64,000 nucleotides of DNA from Humitalea rosea (GCF_003253705.1 NZ_QKYU01000021.1:1-64000); one strand, 5' to 3'. Shown: positions 23,199 through 34,557, counted from the stretch's first letter. The notes: generated from the sequence alone by a model not told the origin. Numbers and translations: made by a program.

Positions 23199-26100
23199 TC
23201 AAGACTGTGCAAAGTAGGACTGCAAAGGTGCCACATCAAGCGTGCCGGCGCGAAGGGCCGCGATCGCATGCACCGCGGCCCGGGCGCCGGCCATGGTCGT
23301 GTAGTGCGGAATCCCGTGGGTGAGGGCGCTGCGACGGATATCGAAACTGTCCGCGACCGACTGCCCGCCGCCGGTCGTATTGATGACCAACTGAATTTCA
23401 CCCGATTTCATGCTGTCCACACAATGCGGACGCCCTTCGGCAACCTTGTTCACGACGGTGCAGGCAATGCCCGCGGTGCGCAAACGTGCGGCCGTCCCGC
23501 GAGTCGCGAGCAGGGAGAACCCCATCTCCACCAATCGCCGCCCCAGGGTCGCGACCACCGCCTTGTCGCCATCCTTGACCGAGAGGAAGGCGGTGCCGGC
23601 GATCGGCAGGTTCACCCCGGCCCCCATCTGGGCCTTGAGGAAGGCGCGCTCGAAGGAGGCATCGAGGCCCATCACCTCGCCGGTGGACTTCATCTCCGGC
23701 CCCAGGATCACATCGACGTTCGGAAAGCGGTTGAACGGGAAGACCGCTTCCTTGACCGCGACATGGCCCGAGACCGCGTCATCATCCAGGCGGAATTCGG
23801 TCAGAAGCGCGCCCGCCATCACCCGCGCGCCGATCTTGGCAACGGGAACGCCCGTCGCCTTGGCGACGAAGGGGACGGTGCGGCTGGCACGCGGGTTCAC
23901 CTCAAGGACGAAGATCTCGCCGTCCTTGACCGCGTATTGCACATTCATCAGGCCGACGACCTTCAGCGCGCGGGCCATCGCCTCGGTCTCGGCACGGAGC
24001 TCCGTGATGATCGAGGGGGGCAGCGAATAGGGCGGCAGCGAGCAGGCGCTGTCACCGGAATGGATGCCGGCCTCCTCGATGTGTTCCATCACGCCCGCGA
24101 CATAGACATTGCCCTCGCGGTCGGCGATGCAGTCCACATCCACCTCGATGGCATCGGCCAGATACTGGTCGATCAGGATCGGGTTCTCGCCCGAGACCTT
24201 CACCGCCTCGGCGCCGAACCGCATCAGCTGTTCGCGGTTCCAGGCGATTTCCATCGCGCGGCCGCCGAGCACGTAGCTCGGGCGCACGACGACGGGGTAG
24301 CCGATGCGCTCGGCTTCCACCGCGGCTTCCTCCAGGCTGCGCGCGGTGCCGTTCCGCGGCTGCATCAGCCCGAGGCCCTGCAACAACCCCTGGAAGCGCT
24401 CGCGATCCTCGGCGATGTCGATGGCCTCCGCGCTGGTGCCGAGGATCGGGATGCCCGCCTTGTGCAAAGCCTGCGACAGCTTCAGCGGAGTCTGCCCGCC
24501 ATATTGCACGATGCAGCCGAGCAGGGTGCCGTTCTCCTGCTCCTTGCGGATCACGGCGACGACATCCTCGGCGGTCAGCGGCTCGAAATACAGCCGGTCG
24601 GAGGTGTCGTAATCGGTGCTGACCGTCTCCGGGTTGCAGTTGATCATGATGGTCTCGAAGCCGGCTTCCTTCAGCGCATAGGCGGCATGGACGCAGCAAT
24701 AATCGAATTCGATACCCTGGCCGATGCGGTTCGGCCCGCCGCCCAGGATGATGATCTTTTTCGCGTCGGTCGGGCGGCTTTCGCAGACCGGGGGGCCAAA
24801 GCCGCCCTCGAAGGTGGAATACATGTAGGAGGTATCGGCGCCGAATTCGCCGGCGCAGGTGTCGATGCGCTTGAACACCGCATTGACGCCGAGCGCCTGG
24901 CGCGCGGCGCAGACCGCGGCCTCGGTGCTTTTGGTCAGGGTCGCGAGGCGGGTGTCGGCAAAGCCCATCGCCTTCAGCGCGCGCATGGCCGCGGCCTCGG
25001 TCGGCAGGCCGTGGGCGATGACCTCGGCCTCGGCGCGGACGATGTCGCGGATCTGTTCCAGGAACCAGGGATCGAAGCGGCAGGCCTCGTGGATTTCCGC
25101 AACCGTCAGCCCGGCGCGGAAGGCCTGGGCGACGACCAGGCTGCGGTCGGGGCGGGGGATGGCCAGGGCGGCGAAATACGCCTCCTTCGAGCCATTGCCC
25201 GGCACCGGGAACTCATCGAGGCCGGTGAGCCCCGTCTCCAGCGAACGCAGCCCCTTCTGGAAGGCCTCGGAGAAGCTGCGTCCGATGGCCATGGCCTCGC
25301 CGACCGACTTCATGCTGGTGGTCAGGGTCGCCGGTGTGCCGGGGAATTTCTCGAAGGTGAAGCGCGGGATCTTCACGACCACATAATCGATGGTCGGCTC
25401 GAAGCTCGCGGGCGTCACGCGGGTGATGTCGTTCTGCAACTCGTCCAGCGTATAGCCGACGGCGAGCTTGGCGGCGATCTTGGCGATCGGGAACCCTGTG
25501 GCCTTGGAGGCCAGGGCGGAGGAGCGCGAGACGCGCGGGTTCATCTCGATCACCACGACGCGGCCATCCACGGGGTTGATGCCGAACTGCACGTTGGAGC
25601 CGCCGGTATCGACGCCGATCTCGCGCAGGCAGGCGATCGAGGCATCGCGCAGCCGCTGGTATTCCTTGTCGGTCAGGGTCAGCGCCGGGGCGACGGTGAC
25701 GCTGTCGCCGGTATGGATGCCCATGGGATCGAGGTTCTCGATCGCGCAGACGATGATGCAGTTGTCGTTGGTGTCGCGCACCACCTCCATCTCGAATTCC
25801 TTCCAGCCCAGCACGCTTTCCTCGACCAGCACTTCGCTGGTCATGGAGGCGGCGAGGCCGGAGGCAACGATCTGCTCGAATTCCTCGCGGTTGTAGGCGA
25901 TGCCGCCGCCGGTGCCGCCGAGGGTGAAGGAGGGGCGGATGACGCAGGGCAGCTTGACGATCTCAAGCCCGGCGCGGGCCTCGTCCATGGTGTGGGCGAT
26001 GACGCTCTTGGGGCTCTCGATACCGATCTTGCTCATGGCGTCACGGAACTTCAGGCGATCCTCGGCCTTGTCGATGACCTCGGCCTTGGCGCCGATCAGC

Positions 26101-26441
26101 TCGCAGCCGTATTTTTCCAGGATGCCGGCCTCGGCGAGCTTCAGCGCGGTGTTCAGCGCGGTCTGGCCGCCCATGGTCGGCAGCAGCGCGTCGGGGCGCT
26201 CCTTGGCGATGATCTTCTCGACCATCTCCACGGTGATGGGCTCGATGTAGGTCGCATCCGCCAGGCCCGGATCGGTCATGATCGTGGCGGGGTTGGAGTT
26301 GACCAGGATGACGCGGTAGCCCTCCGACCGCAGCGCCTTGCAGGCCTGGGCGCCGGAATAGTCGAATTCGCAGGCCTGGCCGATGACGATCGGGCCGGCG
26401 CCGATGATCAGGATGGATTTGATGTCAGTGCGCTTGGGCAT
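23199..26441 (-). CDS. carB: carbamoyl-phosphate synthase large subunit
   Basis: A 1080-residue CarB of normal length. It has two homologous ATP-grasp halves (about 1-400 and 555-935), an oligomerisation region between them and a C-terminal MGS-like allosteric domain (about 940-1080). The start is typical ([20 protein letters not shown]). It makes carbamoyl phosphate from bicarbonate, ATP and the ammonia delivered by CarA. carA is about 2 kb upstream on the same strand, separated by four unrelated genes. The ribosome site is weak. Confidence 0.98.
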   Translation of the reverse strand: MPKRTDIKSILIIGAGPIVIGQACEFDYSGAQACKALRSEGYRVILVNSNPATIMTDPGLADATYIEPITVEMVEKIIAKERPDALLPTMGGQTALNTALKLAEAGILEKYGCELIGAKAEVIDKAEDRLKFRDAMSKIGIESPKSVIAHTMDEARAGLEIVKLPCVIRPSFTLGGTGGGIAYNREEFEQIVASGLAASMTSEVLVEESVLGWKEFEMEVVRDTNDNCIIVCAIENLDPMGIHTGDSVTVAPALTLTDKEYQRLRDASIACLREIGVDTGGSNVQFGINPVDGRVVVIEMNPRVSRSSALASKATGFPIAKIAAKLAVGYTLDELQNDITRVTPASFEPTIDYVVVKIPRFTFEKFPGTPATLTTSMKSVGEAMAIGRSFSEAFQKGLRSLETGLTGLDEFPVPGNGSKEAYFAALAIPRPDRSLVVAQAFRAGLTVAEIHEACRFDPWFLEQIRDIVRAEAEVIAHGLPTEAAAMRALKAMGFADTRLATLTKSTEAAVCAARQALGVNAVFKRIDTCAGEFGADTSYMYSTFEGGFGPPVCESRPTDAKKIIILGGGPNRIGQGIEFDYCCVHAAYALKEAGFETIMINCNPETVSTDYDTSDRLYFEPLTAEDVVAVIRKEQENGTLLGCIVQYGGQTPLKLSQALHKAGIPILGTSAEAIDIAEDRERFQGLLQGLGLMQPRNGTARSLEEAAVEAERIGYPVVVRPSYVLGGRAMEIAWNREQLMRFGAEAVKVSGENPILIDQYLADAIEVDVDCIADREGNVYVAGVMEHIEEAGIHSGDSACSLPPYSLPPSIITELRAETEAMARALKVVGLMNVQYAVKDGEIFVLEVNPRASRTVPFVAKATGVPVAKIGARVMAGALLTEFRLDDDAVSGHVAVKEAVFPFNRFPNVDVILGPEMKSTGEVMGLDASFERAFLKAQMGAGVNLPIAGTAFLSVKDGDKAVVATLGRRLVEMGFSLLATRGTAARLRTAGIACTVVNKVAEGRPHCVDSMKSGEIQLVINTTGGGQSVADSFDIRRSALTHGIPHYTTMAGARAAVHAIAALRAGTLDVAPLQSYFAQS

Positions 26442-26453
26442 GGAAAAATCCGG

Positions 26454-26738
26454 TCAGCCCTGGCGGGCGAAGAAGGGCAGGATGGGCAAGGCGAGGCCCT
26501 GAAGGATGGCGGAGCCGAGCAGCGTGAACAGCGCCGTCTCCTCCATGCCGGTCTGCATTGAGACCGGCAGTGCGAGCAGCCCCGCGAGGCCGGCACAGCC
26601 GAGGTTGGTCGCAAGCGAGCGTGGCCAGCGCCGCAGCGGCCGGGTCAGCCGCCACAGCAGCGGCGTGCCGAGCACCGCGACCAGCAGCGCGATGCCGGCA
26701 CCGGCATAGAGTTCGGAGAAGTCGAGCGTGATCCACAT
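26454..26738 (-). CDS. small membrane protein upstream of carB
   Basis: A 94-residue protein with three likely membrane helices (about 11-30, 43-60, 66-88) and no recognised motif. It starts 4 bp after the preceding small membrane gene and ends 12 bp before carB, so it is surely in the same transcript. Function unknown. Confidence 0.6.
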   Translation of the reverse strand: MWITLDFSELYAGAGIALLVAVLGTPLLWRLTRPLRRWPRSLATNLGCAGLAGLLALPVSMQTGMEETALFTLLGSAILQGLALPILPFFARQG

Positions 26739-26742
26739 CGGC

Positions 26743-27042
26743 TCAGCGCTTCGGACGCGGCACGGTGTAGTGCACCCAGGCGAGCAGCATCACGATGAGG
26801 AAGGCGGTGATGCCGACGAGGAAACCGAACAGCGTGCCGAGGAGATTGTCGTTGAAGACCTGCTCCGGCCGCGACCGCATGAACAGGAGCTGCGACAGCA
26901 CCAGGGCGAATAGCAGCAGCAGCGGCGCGGCCACCGCCGCCCGCACCCGCGGCATGAAGCGCGCGGCCACGGCATAGATCGGCACGCAGAGCACGAGCAT
27001 GGCGAAGGTGGCGCTCAGCACCATCCCGATCACCATCGCCAT
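26743..27042 (-). CDS. small membrane protein downstream of a LysE-type exporter
   Basis: A 99-residue protein with three predicted membrane helices (about 5-25, 36-54, 70-90) and a basic C-terminal tail (VPRPKR). It begins 3 bp after the exporter stop. I do not recognise the family. It is paired with the next small membrane protein and possibly forms a complex with it. Confidence 0.6.
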   Translation of the reverse strand: MAMVIGMVLSATFAMLVLCVPIYAVAARFMPRVRAAVAAPLLLLFALVLSQLLFMRSRPEQVFNDNLLGTLFGFLVGITAFLIVMLLAWVHYTVPRPKR

Positions 27043-27045
27043 GGC

Positions 27046-27678
27046 TCACCGCCGCCCGTCGAGGGCGAGCTTCGCCGCAAGCAGGGTCAGCGCCGCGGCC
27101 ATCACCCAGCGCTGGGTCGCGAGCCAGAGCGGCCGCACCGAGAGGAAGCGCGCCACACCGCCCGCGCCCAGCACCAGCGCCGCATCGAAGATGGTGCAGA
27201 TCACGACCTGGATGCCGCCGAGCAGGATCGCCTGCCAGAACAGCCCGCCAAGTGCGGGGTCCATGAAGGGCGGCAGCACCGCCACATAGAACAGCGCGAC
27301 CTTGGGGTTCAGCACCGCCGTCGCGATGCCGACCGAGACCAGCCGCGCATCGCTTTCCGCCGGCATCGGCCGGGGCAAGAAGATCGGCTGCCCGCCGGGC
27401 TTCACCGATTGCCAGGCGAGCCAGAGCAGATAGGCCGCCCCGCCGAGGCGCATCGCGTCATAGGCCAGCGGCACCGCCAGCAGCGCCGCGGTCACGCCGC
27501 CGGCGGCCCCCATCATGATGATGGCGCTGCCCGCCTGGCAGCCGGCCAGCGAAACCATCCCGGCCCGGCGCCCCTGCGTCAGCGTGCGGCTGACCAGATA
27601 GAGCATGTTCGGCCCCGGGGTGATCGCGAGCCCGACCGACAGCGCGGCGAAGGCCAGCAAGGTGGTCGCGGTCATCAT
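27046..27678 (-). CDS. LysE/RhtB family amino-acid exporter
   Basis: A 210-residue translocator with the LysE-family N-terminus (LAITPGPNMLYLVSRTLTQG, about 17-36), about six membrane helices and the conserved LNPKVALFYVAVLPPF near 123-138. It probably exports an amino acid or homoserine-like metabolite. Its first base coincides with the last base of the upstream SDR stop. It is read with carA and carB. Confidence 0.88.
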   Translation of the reverse strand: MMTATTLLAFAALSVGLAITPGPNMLYLVSRTLTQGRRAGMVSLAGCQAGSAIIMMGAAGGVTAALLAVPLAYDAMRLGGAAYLLWLAWQSVKPGGQPIFLPRPMPAESDARLVSVGIATAVLNPKVALFYVAVLPPFMDPALGGLFWQAILLGGIQVVICTIFDAALVLGAGGVARFLSVRPLWLATQRWVMAAALTLLAAKLALDGRR

Positions 27679-28427
27679 CAGCCCTGCACCGAGAACCCGC
27701 CGTCAACGGCGATCGCCGTGCCGGTGACGAAGCTTGCCTCGTCGCTGGCGAGAAACGCCGCGATGCCGGAGAAATCCTTGGGGTCGCCCCAGCGCTTCAT
27801 CGGCGTGCGGGTGGTGACCATGTCGTTCAGGGTCGGCACGTCGCGCCGCGCCCCTTGGGTCAATTCGGTGTCGATCCAGCCGGGCAGGATCGCGTTGACG
27901 GTGATGCCGTCACCGGCCCAGGCGATGGCGCAGGATTTGGTATATTGCACGACCGCGCCCTTGCTCGCGCCATAGGCCGGGCTGACGGCCATGCCGAAGA
28001 GCGAGAGCATGCTGCCGATGTTCACGACCCGGCCATGCCCGCTCGCGGCCAGCGCCGGATGCGCCGCCCGCGTCATCCGCATCAGCGCGGTGAGGTTGAG
28101 GTCCAGCACCGCCGCCCAATCCTCGTCGGTGACGATCTCGGGGCGGATGCGGCGGTTGGTGCCGGCGTTGTTCACCAGGATGTCGAGCCGCCCGGTGCGG
28201 TCCAGCACCTGGGCCACCAGCCGCTCGGCGGCGCCGGGGGCGACCAGATCGGCATGCAGGGCGAAGGCGGGTTCGCCCAGGGTCGCGACGGCGGCGGCGT
28301 TCTTGGCCTCATCGCGCGCGGCGATGACGACCCGCGCGCCGCAGGCGGCAAGGCCGCGCGCCATGCCGAGCCCGATGCCGCCATTGCCGCCAGTCACCAG
28401 GGCCACGCGCCCCGTCAGATCGAACAT
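27678..28427 (-). CDS. SDR family oxidoreductase
   Basis: A 249-residue short-chain dehydrogenase with the cofactor motif TGGNGGIG (12-19), NNAG (about 86-89), catalytic S139, Y152 and K156 (AYGASKG) and the C-terminal family pattern FVTGTAIAVDGGFS. The ATG at 28427 follows GGGGAAG; a TTG five codons upstream is less likely. The sequence is of the 2-deoxy-D-gluconate/3-oxoacyl reductase type, but the substrate is not predictable. It lies 32 bp after carA. Confidence 0.88.
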   Translation of the reverse strand: MFDLTGRVALVTGGNGGIGLGMARGLAACGARVVIAARDEAKNAAAVATLGEPAFALHADLVAPGAAERLVAQVLDRTGRLDILVNNAGTNRRIRPEIVTDEDWAAVLDLNLTALMRMTRAAHPALAASGHGRVVNIGSMLSLFGMAVSPAYGASKGAVVQYTKSCAIAWAGDGITVNAILPGWIDTELTQGARRDVPTLNDMVTTRTPMKRWGDPKDFSGIAAFLASDEASFVTGTAIAVDGGFSVQG

Positions 28428-28459
28428 GCCGCTTCCCCCCAAACGTTACGCCCTGATGG

Positions 28460-29839
28460 CTAAGCCTTGGCTTGCATCATATCGACGAACCGGCCGAACA
28501 GATGGTGGCTGTCGGTCGGCCCCGGGCTTGCCTCGGGATGGTACTGCACGCTGAAGGCCGGGAGCGAATCGCTGGCGATCCCCTCGTTGCTGCCATCGAA
28601 CAGGCTGGTGTGGGTGACCCGCACGCCGGCGGGCAGGCTGTTCGCATCGACGGCAAAACCGTGGTTCTGCGAGGTGATCTCGACCCGCCCCGTCGCCAGC
28701 TCCTTCACCGGCTGGTTGGCGCCGCGATGGCCGAGGGCGAGCTTGTAGGTCTTGGCCCCGAGCGCCAGGGCCAGAAGCTGGTGGCCGAGGCAAATGCCGA
28801 AGACCGGCACGCCCGCCGCCAGCACGGCCTTGATCGCGGGCACCGCATAGACGCCGGTCGCGGCTGGATCGCCGGGACCGTTGGAGAGGAAGACGCCATC
28901 CGGCTTGCGGGCCAGGATCTCCTCGCCCGTCGCGGTGGCGGGCAGCACCATCACCTCGCAGCCGGCGGCGGCGAGGCAGCGCAGGATGTTCAGCTTGGCG
29001 CCGTAATCCATCGCGACGACCCGGAACCGCGGGGCGGTCTGGGTGGGGTAGGTGTTGGTGGCCCAGTCCCAGGCGCCCTCGGTCCAGCCATAGGCCTGGC
29101 GGCAGGTGACCTCGCGGGCGAGGTCCATGCCCTCCAGCCCGGGCCAGGCGGCGGCCTTGGCGGTCAAAGCGGCGAGGTCGAATTTCCCATCGGCCGGGAA
29201 GTGGATCACCCCGGTCGGCGGGCCGCCGTCGCGGATGCGGATGGTCAGGGCGCGGGTATCGATGCCGGCGATGCCGGGGATGCCGTAGCGCACCAGCCAG
29301 TCCCGCAGGTCCAGCGTCGCGCGCCAGGAGGCGGGGGCGGTCGGGTCGGCTTTGACGATCAGCCCGCGGGCGGCGGGGGTCACCGCCTCCAGGTCATCCG
29401 CGTTGCAGCCGGTATTGCCGATATGGGGGAAGGTGAAGCAGATCGACTGCCCGGCGTAGGAGGGGTCGGTCAGGACCTCCTGATACCCGGTCATCGCGGT
29501 GTTGAAGCAGATCTCGGCGACCGTGGTCGCATGGGCGCCGAAACCGCGACCCCAGAACACCGTGCCATCGGCCAGCACCAAAGCGGCGGTCGCACCGGCG
29601 GGGGGGGAGGGGGGCATGCTGCTATCCTTCGTCGCGGGCTGGGCGGGGGCGGTGGTTTCGGCCGGGCGCGGCATGTCGGCCAGCGTAAGCCCCGTCGCTT
29701 CCAATACCACTGGCCAGTGCTTGGGGGGGATGGCGCGGGACTGGCGCCATTTGCGGATCGCCTCGGTGCCGACCTTGCAGCGCGCAGCGGCCGCTTCCGG
29801 GCCGCCCAACCGGGAAATGATGTCTTCGACACTGGTCAT
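28460..29839 (-). CDS. carA: carbamoyl-phosphate synthase small subunit with N-terminal HTH domain
   Basis: The C-terminal 385 residues are a normal CarA: glutaminase nucleophile C350 (FGICLGHQ), H434 and E436 (QYHPEAS). In front lies a 74-residue extension whose first 55 residues form a Cro/YdaS-like helix-turn-helix (SVEDIISRLGG, AAAARCKV, GTEAIRKWRQSRAIP), joined by a Pro/Ala linker. I recall a domain named carph-isopro for such extensions; this was not checked. The full-length ATG has no ribosome site and lies 6 nt after a -10-like hexamer, suggesting a leaderless start. An internal ATG at 29617 has AAGGA 7 nt upstream and would give CarA alone. Confidence 0.93.
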   Translation of the reverse strand: MTSVEDIISRLGGPEAAAARCKVGTEAIRKWRQSRAIPPKHWPVVLEATGLTLADMPRPAETTAPAQPATKDSSMPPSPPAGATAALVLADGTVFWGRGFGAHATTVAEICFNTAMTGYQEVLTDPSYAGQSICFTFPHIGNTGCNADDLEAVTPAARGLIVKADPTAPASWRATLDLRDWLVRYGIPGIAGIDTRALTIRIRDGGPPTGVIHFPADGKFDLAALTAKAAAWPGLEGMDLAREVTCRQAYGWTEGAWDWATNTYPTQTAPRFRVVAMDYGAKLNILRCLAAAGCEVMVLPATATGEEILARKPDGVFLSNGPGDPAATGVYAVPAIKAVLAAGVPVFGICLGHQLLALALGAKTYKLALGHRGANQPVKELATGRVEITSQNHGFAVDANSLPAGVRVTHTSLFDGSNEGIASDSLPAFSVQYHPEASPGPTDSHHLFGRFVDMMQAKA

Positions 29840-29845
29840 GCCGGG

Positions 29846-29874
29846 ATAATGTGGGAATTTTCTTCCCAGTTCAA
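29846..29874 (-). promoter_or_regulatory. carA promoter with palindromic operator filling the -35/-10 spacer
   Basis: Reading leftward: TTGAAC (29874-29869), exactly 17 nt, then CATTAT (29851-29846), ending 6 nt before the carA ATG. The spacer (29868-29852) is itself a perfect inverted repeat, TGGGAA-N5-TTCCCA. Both hexamers match 4 of 6 consensus bases. A repressor bound here would block polymerase, and the transcript would begin at or next to the ATG. The palindrome is seen directly; the promoter is inferred. Confidence 0.6.
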
Positions 29875-29893
29875 GCCGGAAGCGGCGCGGCCC

Positions 29894-29912
29894 TTGGGAA
29901 TTTCCTTCCCAA
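29894..29912. promoter_or_regulatory. second copy of the carA operator palindrome
   Basis: TTGGGAA-N5-TTCCCAA, a perfect 7-bp inverted repeat centred at 29903. It is 43 bp (about four helical turns) from the centre of the first copy and 38 bp upstream of the yqeY ATG. Two phased copies suggest cooperative or looped binding of one dimeric regulator controlling both carA and yqeY. Confidence 0.65.
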
Positions 29913-29949
29913 TCTTTCCAAAATCGGGGTGGCGTGCCAGATACAAGCC

Positions 29950-30402
29950 ATGACCGATACGCGCACGCGGCTGACCGCCGACCTCAAGACCGCCATGCTG
30001 GCCCGCGACGCCGAGCGTGTCGGCACGCTCCGCATGATCCAGGCCAAGATCAAGGACGCCGACATCGCCGCCCGCCCCGGCCCGCCGCTGGAGGAGGCCG
30101 CGCTGACGCCGGTCTTCCGCAGCATGGTCAAGAGCCGGCGGGAGTCGATCGAGCTGTATCGCCAGGGCAACCGGCCGGAGCTGGTCGCCAAGGAGGAGGC
30201 CGAGATCGCGGTGATCGAGGCCTATCTGCCGCAGGCGATGGATGATGCGACGCTCGCCGCCGCGGTCGATGCCGCCATCGCCAGCAGCGGCGCGACCTCG
30301 GCCAAGGAGATGGGCAAGGTCATGGCCGCGCTGAAGGCGGCCCATGGCGCGGCGCTGGACATGGGCCGCGCCGGGCCGCTGGTGAAGGCGAAGCTCGCCT
30401 AA
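29950..30402 (+). CDS. GatB/YqeY domain protein
   Basis: A 150-residue YqeY family protein, related to the tail domain of the GatB amidotransferase subunit, with typical start (TRLTADLKTAMLARD) and EAYLPQAMDD in the middle. It precedes dnaG and rpoD, the usual order. The ATG has no clear ribosome site. The upstream 110 bp are shared with carA and hold two operator palindromes. The stop overlaps the stop of the opposite DUF3126 gene. A role in tRNA-dependent amidation is suggested by the family but unproven. Confidence 0.9.
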   Translation: MTDTRTRLTADLKTAMLARDAERVGTLRMIQAKIKDADIAARPGPPLEEAALTPVFRSMVKSRRESIELYRQGNRPELVAKEEAEIAVIEAYLPQAMDDATLAAAVDAAIASSGATSAKEMGKVMAALKAAHGAALDMGRAGPLVKAKLA

Positions 30403-30608
30403 ACCAGGTCCTCCGCGAGCACCACCAGGGTCACGGTGTAGGACACCTCGCCATCCTCGGCCTCGCGGTCGACGGTGCCGAGGCATTCCCCATTGACGTG
30501 CAACTCGACCGAGGCCGATTTTTGCGGCGGCTGGGTGAGGATAAGGTTCTTCGCCCCCAGGACTTTCTGGAGATAGGCCTGAACCTTCTGTCGCTCGACA
30601 GGCGTCAT
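30399..30608 (-). CDS. DUF3126 family protein
   Basis: A 69-residue protein that begins MTPVERQKVQAYLQK and ends EDGEVSYTVTLVVLAEDLV, the full-length pattern of DUF3126, a small alphaproteobacterial family of unknown function. The internal ATG at 30608 is chosen because it gives the family length; an upstream in-frame start would add unrelated residues. It is antiparallel to yqeY and dnaG and divergent from dnaG with a 65-bp gap. Confidence 0.85.
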   Translation of the reverse strand: MTPVERQKVQAYLQKVLGAKNLILTQPPQKSASVELHVNGECLGTVDREAEDGEVSYTVTLVVLAEDLV

Positions 30609-30673
30609 ATGCTGTTCCAATCCGATTTCGCAGGGCGTGTTACGCGCGGTCGCCCCCAGGCGCAAAGGGTCCG

Positions 30674-32479
30674 ATGACACTTCCCCCCGCCTTCATGGAC
30701 ACGCTGCGGGCCCGCATCGCCATGCCAGGGCTGGTCGGGCGACGGGTGCGCCTGATGAAATCCGGGCGCAACTGGAAAGGCTGCTGCCCCTTCCACAACG
30801 AGAAATCCCCAAGCTTCTATGTGTATGAGGACGGGTTCCACTGCTTCGGCTGCGGCGCCCATGGCGATGCCATCGCCTTCGTGATGCGGACCGAGGGCGC
30901 GACCTTTCCCGAGGCGGTCGAGCGCCTGGCCGCCGAGGCCGGGCTGGAGGTGCCGAAAGCCTCCCGCGAGGAAGCGATTCGCGAAACCCGGGCGCGGGAT
31001 CTCTACGCCGTCATGGAGGCGGCCTCCGACACCTTCATCCGCCGCCTGCGCCTGCCCGAGGGCCGGGCGGCGCTGGACTACCTCCGCCGCCGCGGGCTGA
31101 CCGAGGAGACCATCCGCGCCTTCGGCCTCGGCTGGTCGGGGCCGGGGCGGGGCTCGCTGGTCGCCGACCTCAAGGACAGCGGCATCACCACCGAGCAACT
31201 GCTGGACTGCGGGCTGCTGAAGGAGCCCGACGACGGCCGCCCGCCGCGCGAGGCCTTCTGGGACCGGGTGATGTTCCCGATCCGCGACCGTCGTGCCCGG
31301 CTGATCGCCTTCGGCGGACGGGTGCTCGGCGATGGCCATCCGAAATACGTGAACAGCCCGGAGACCTCGCTCTTCTCCAAGCGGCGCAACCTCTATGGCC
31401 ATGATCGGGCGCGGCACGCGGTGCATGACGGCGCGCGGCTGCTGGTGGCCGAGGGCTACATGGACGTGATCGCGCTGCACCAGGCCGGGTTCGGCGGCGC
31501 GGTCGCCCCCTTGGGCACCGCGCTGACCGAGGAGCAGATGGCCGAGCTTTGGCGCATGGCGCCCGAGCCGGTGCTGTGTTTCGACGGCGACAGCGCCGGC
31601 CAGAAGGCCGCCTTCCGCGCCGCCGAGGGCGCGCTGCCGGCGCTGACGCCGGAGCGGTTGCTGCGCTTCGCCAGCCTGCCGCCGGGCGAGGACCCGGATA
31701 CGCTGATCACCAAATCGGGCCCCGAGGCCTTCCGCCGCATCCTGGACGCGGCCGAGCCGATCGAGGCGGTGCTGTTTCGCCTGGCGCAGACCGAACACCC
31801 GGGCGAGGGCCCGGCCCCGCGCGCCGCGCGCAAGACCCGGCTTGCCGCCATGGCGGCGGCGATCGCGGACAAGAACCTCGCCGATACCATGGGGCGCGAG
31901 TTGCTGCACCGCTGGTACGGCCCGCGCCGCGCCGCCCCCGGCCCGCGCGCCCCCTGGAAGGGCCGCGCCCCCGCCGGCCGCGACTGGGGCCTGCCGCCGC
32001 GCCCCGAGATCACCGCGGCCGCGGTGCGCAACGAACAGACCCGCTGCCTCATCGCCCTGCTGCTGCATCACCCCAGCCTGCTGCCGGAGGTGGAGGAGGC
32101 CCTGGCCCGGCTGGACCTGCCCGAAGGCCCGGCGGCGCGGCTCCGCCCCGTCCTGCTGGCATGGCATGATGACATTCAGATGCTTGACCCGAAGGGCCTG
32201 CTCGCCCACTTGGGGAAGTTGGGGTTGGCCGAGGATGCGGCGGCGGTCCTGGTGCGGAACGGTTTGCCGGCGGAAGCCCTGCCGGACGCACAGGACGCCG
32301 AAGCCTTGGCGGCCTTCTGGCATTGGCATGGCTTGCTGCAAGGGCGGGCGGAGATCGAGGCGGCGCTGACAAGCGCCATGGCGGCTTTCGTCGCTTCCTC
32401 GACCGCCGCGACCCAGGCGCAGGTCGTGGGGTTGCGCCGGGCGGCGGAAGCGCTGTTCGGCCAGATTGAAGAGGATTGA
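30674..32479 (+). CDS. dnaG: DNA primase
   Basis: A 601-residue DnaG that synthesises RNA primers at the fork. The CHC2 zinc ribbon has C38, H41, C57 and C60. The catalytic Toprim domain includes E260 (VAEGYMD) and D304/D306 (FDGDSAG). The C-terminal helical DnaB-binding region is about 445-600. An unstructured, basic Pro/Ala stretch (about 415-440) precedes it. It is followed by rpoD, as in the classical macromolecular synthesis operon; yqeY takes the place of rpsU. Confidence 0.97.
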   Translation: MTLPPAFMDTLRARIAMPGLVGRRVRLMKSGRNWKGCCPFHNEKSPSFYVYEDGFHCFGCGAHGDAIAFVMRTEGATFPEAVERLAAEAGLEVPKASREEAIRETRARDLYAVMEAASDTFIRRLRLPEGRAALDYLRRRGLTEETIRAFGLGWSGPGRGSLVADLKDSGITTEQLLDCGLLKEPDDGRPPREAFWDRVMFPIRDRRARLIAFGGRVLGDGHPKYVNSPETSLFSKRRNLYGHDRARHAVHDGARLLVAEGYMDVIALHQAGFGGAVAPLGTALTEEQMAELWRMAPEPVLCFDGDSAGQKAAFRAAEGALPALTPERLLRFASLPPGEDPDTLITKSGPEAFRRILDAAEPIEAVLFRLAQTEHPGEGPAPRAARKTRLAAMAAAIADKNLADTMGRELLHRWYGPRRAAPGPRAPWKGRAPAGRDWGLPPRPEITAAAVRNEQTRCLIALLLHHPSLLPEVEEALARLDLPEGPAARLRPVLLAWHDDIQMLDPKGLLAHLGKLGLAEDAAAVLVRNGLPAEALPDAQDAEALAAFWHWHGLLQGRAEIEAALTSAMAAFVASSTAATQAQVVGLRRAAEALFGQIEED

Positions 32480-32520
32480 CGCGGCGTGACCTCCCAAGGC
32501 TGGGGGTGTCGCGGGCGTCG

Positions 32521-32550
32521 CCTATATATAGGGGGGTAATGTTTGCCCCC
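32521..32550. promoter_or_regulatory. palindrome and hairpin upstream of rpoD
   Basis: The 12-bp palindrome CCTATATATAGG (32521-32532) is directly followed by a GGGGG/CCCCC stem with a loop of about 8-9 nt. It is an AT-rich island in GC-rich sequence about 60-90 bp before the rpoD start and may hold an internal promoter for rpoD. No convincing -35 element is at the right spacing. Confidence 0.35.
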
Positions 32551-32612
32551 GATAGATGAAACCGGTGCGCGGGCCAGGTCGGCCCAGCCCCAACAAGACG
32601 GAGCGGATCGGC

Positions 32613-34541
<1,929 letters not shown>

Positions 34542-34557
34542 CCGAAGGAACCAGTCC

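Noticed and set aside
32521-32532. CCTATATATAGG as a definite rpoD promoter
   Set aside because: No -35 element lies at 16-18 bp and the palindrome is followed by a hairpin; kept only as a low-confidence regulatory site.
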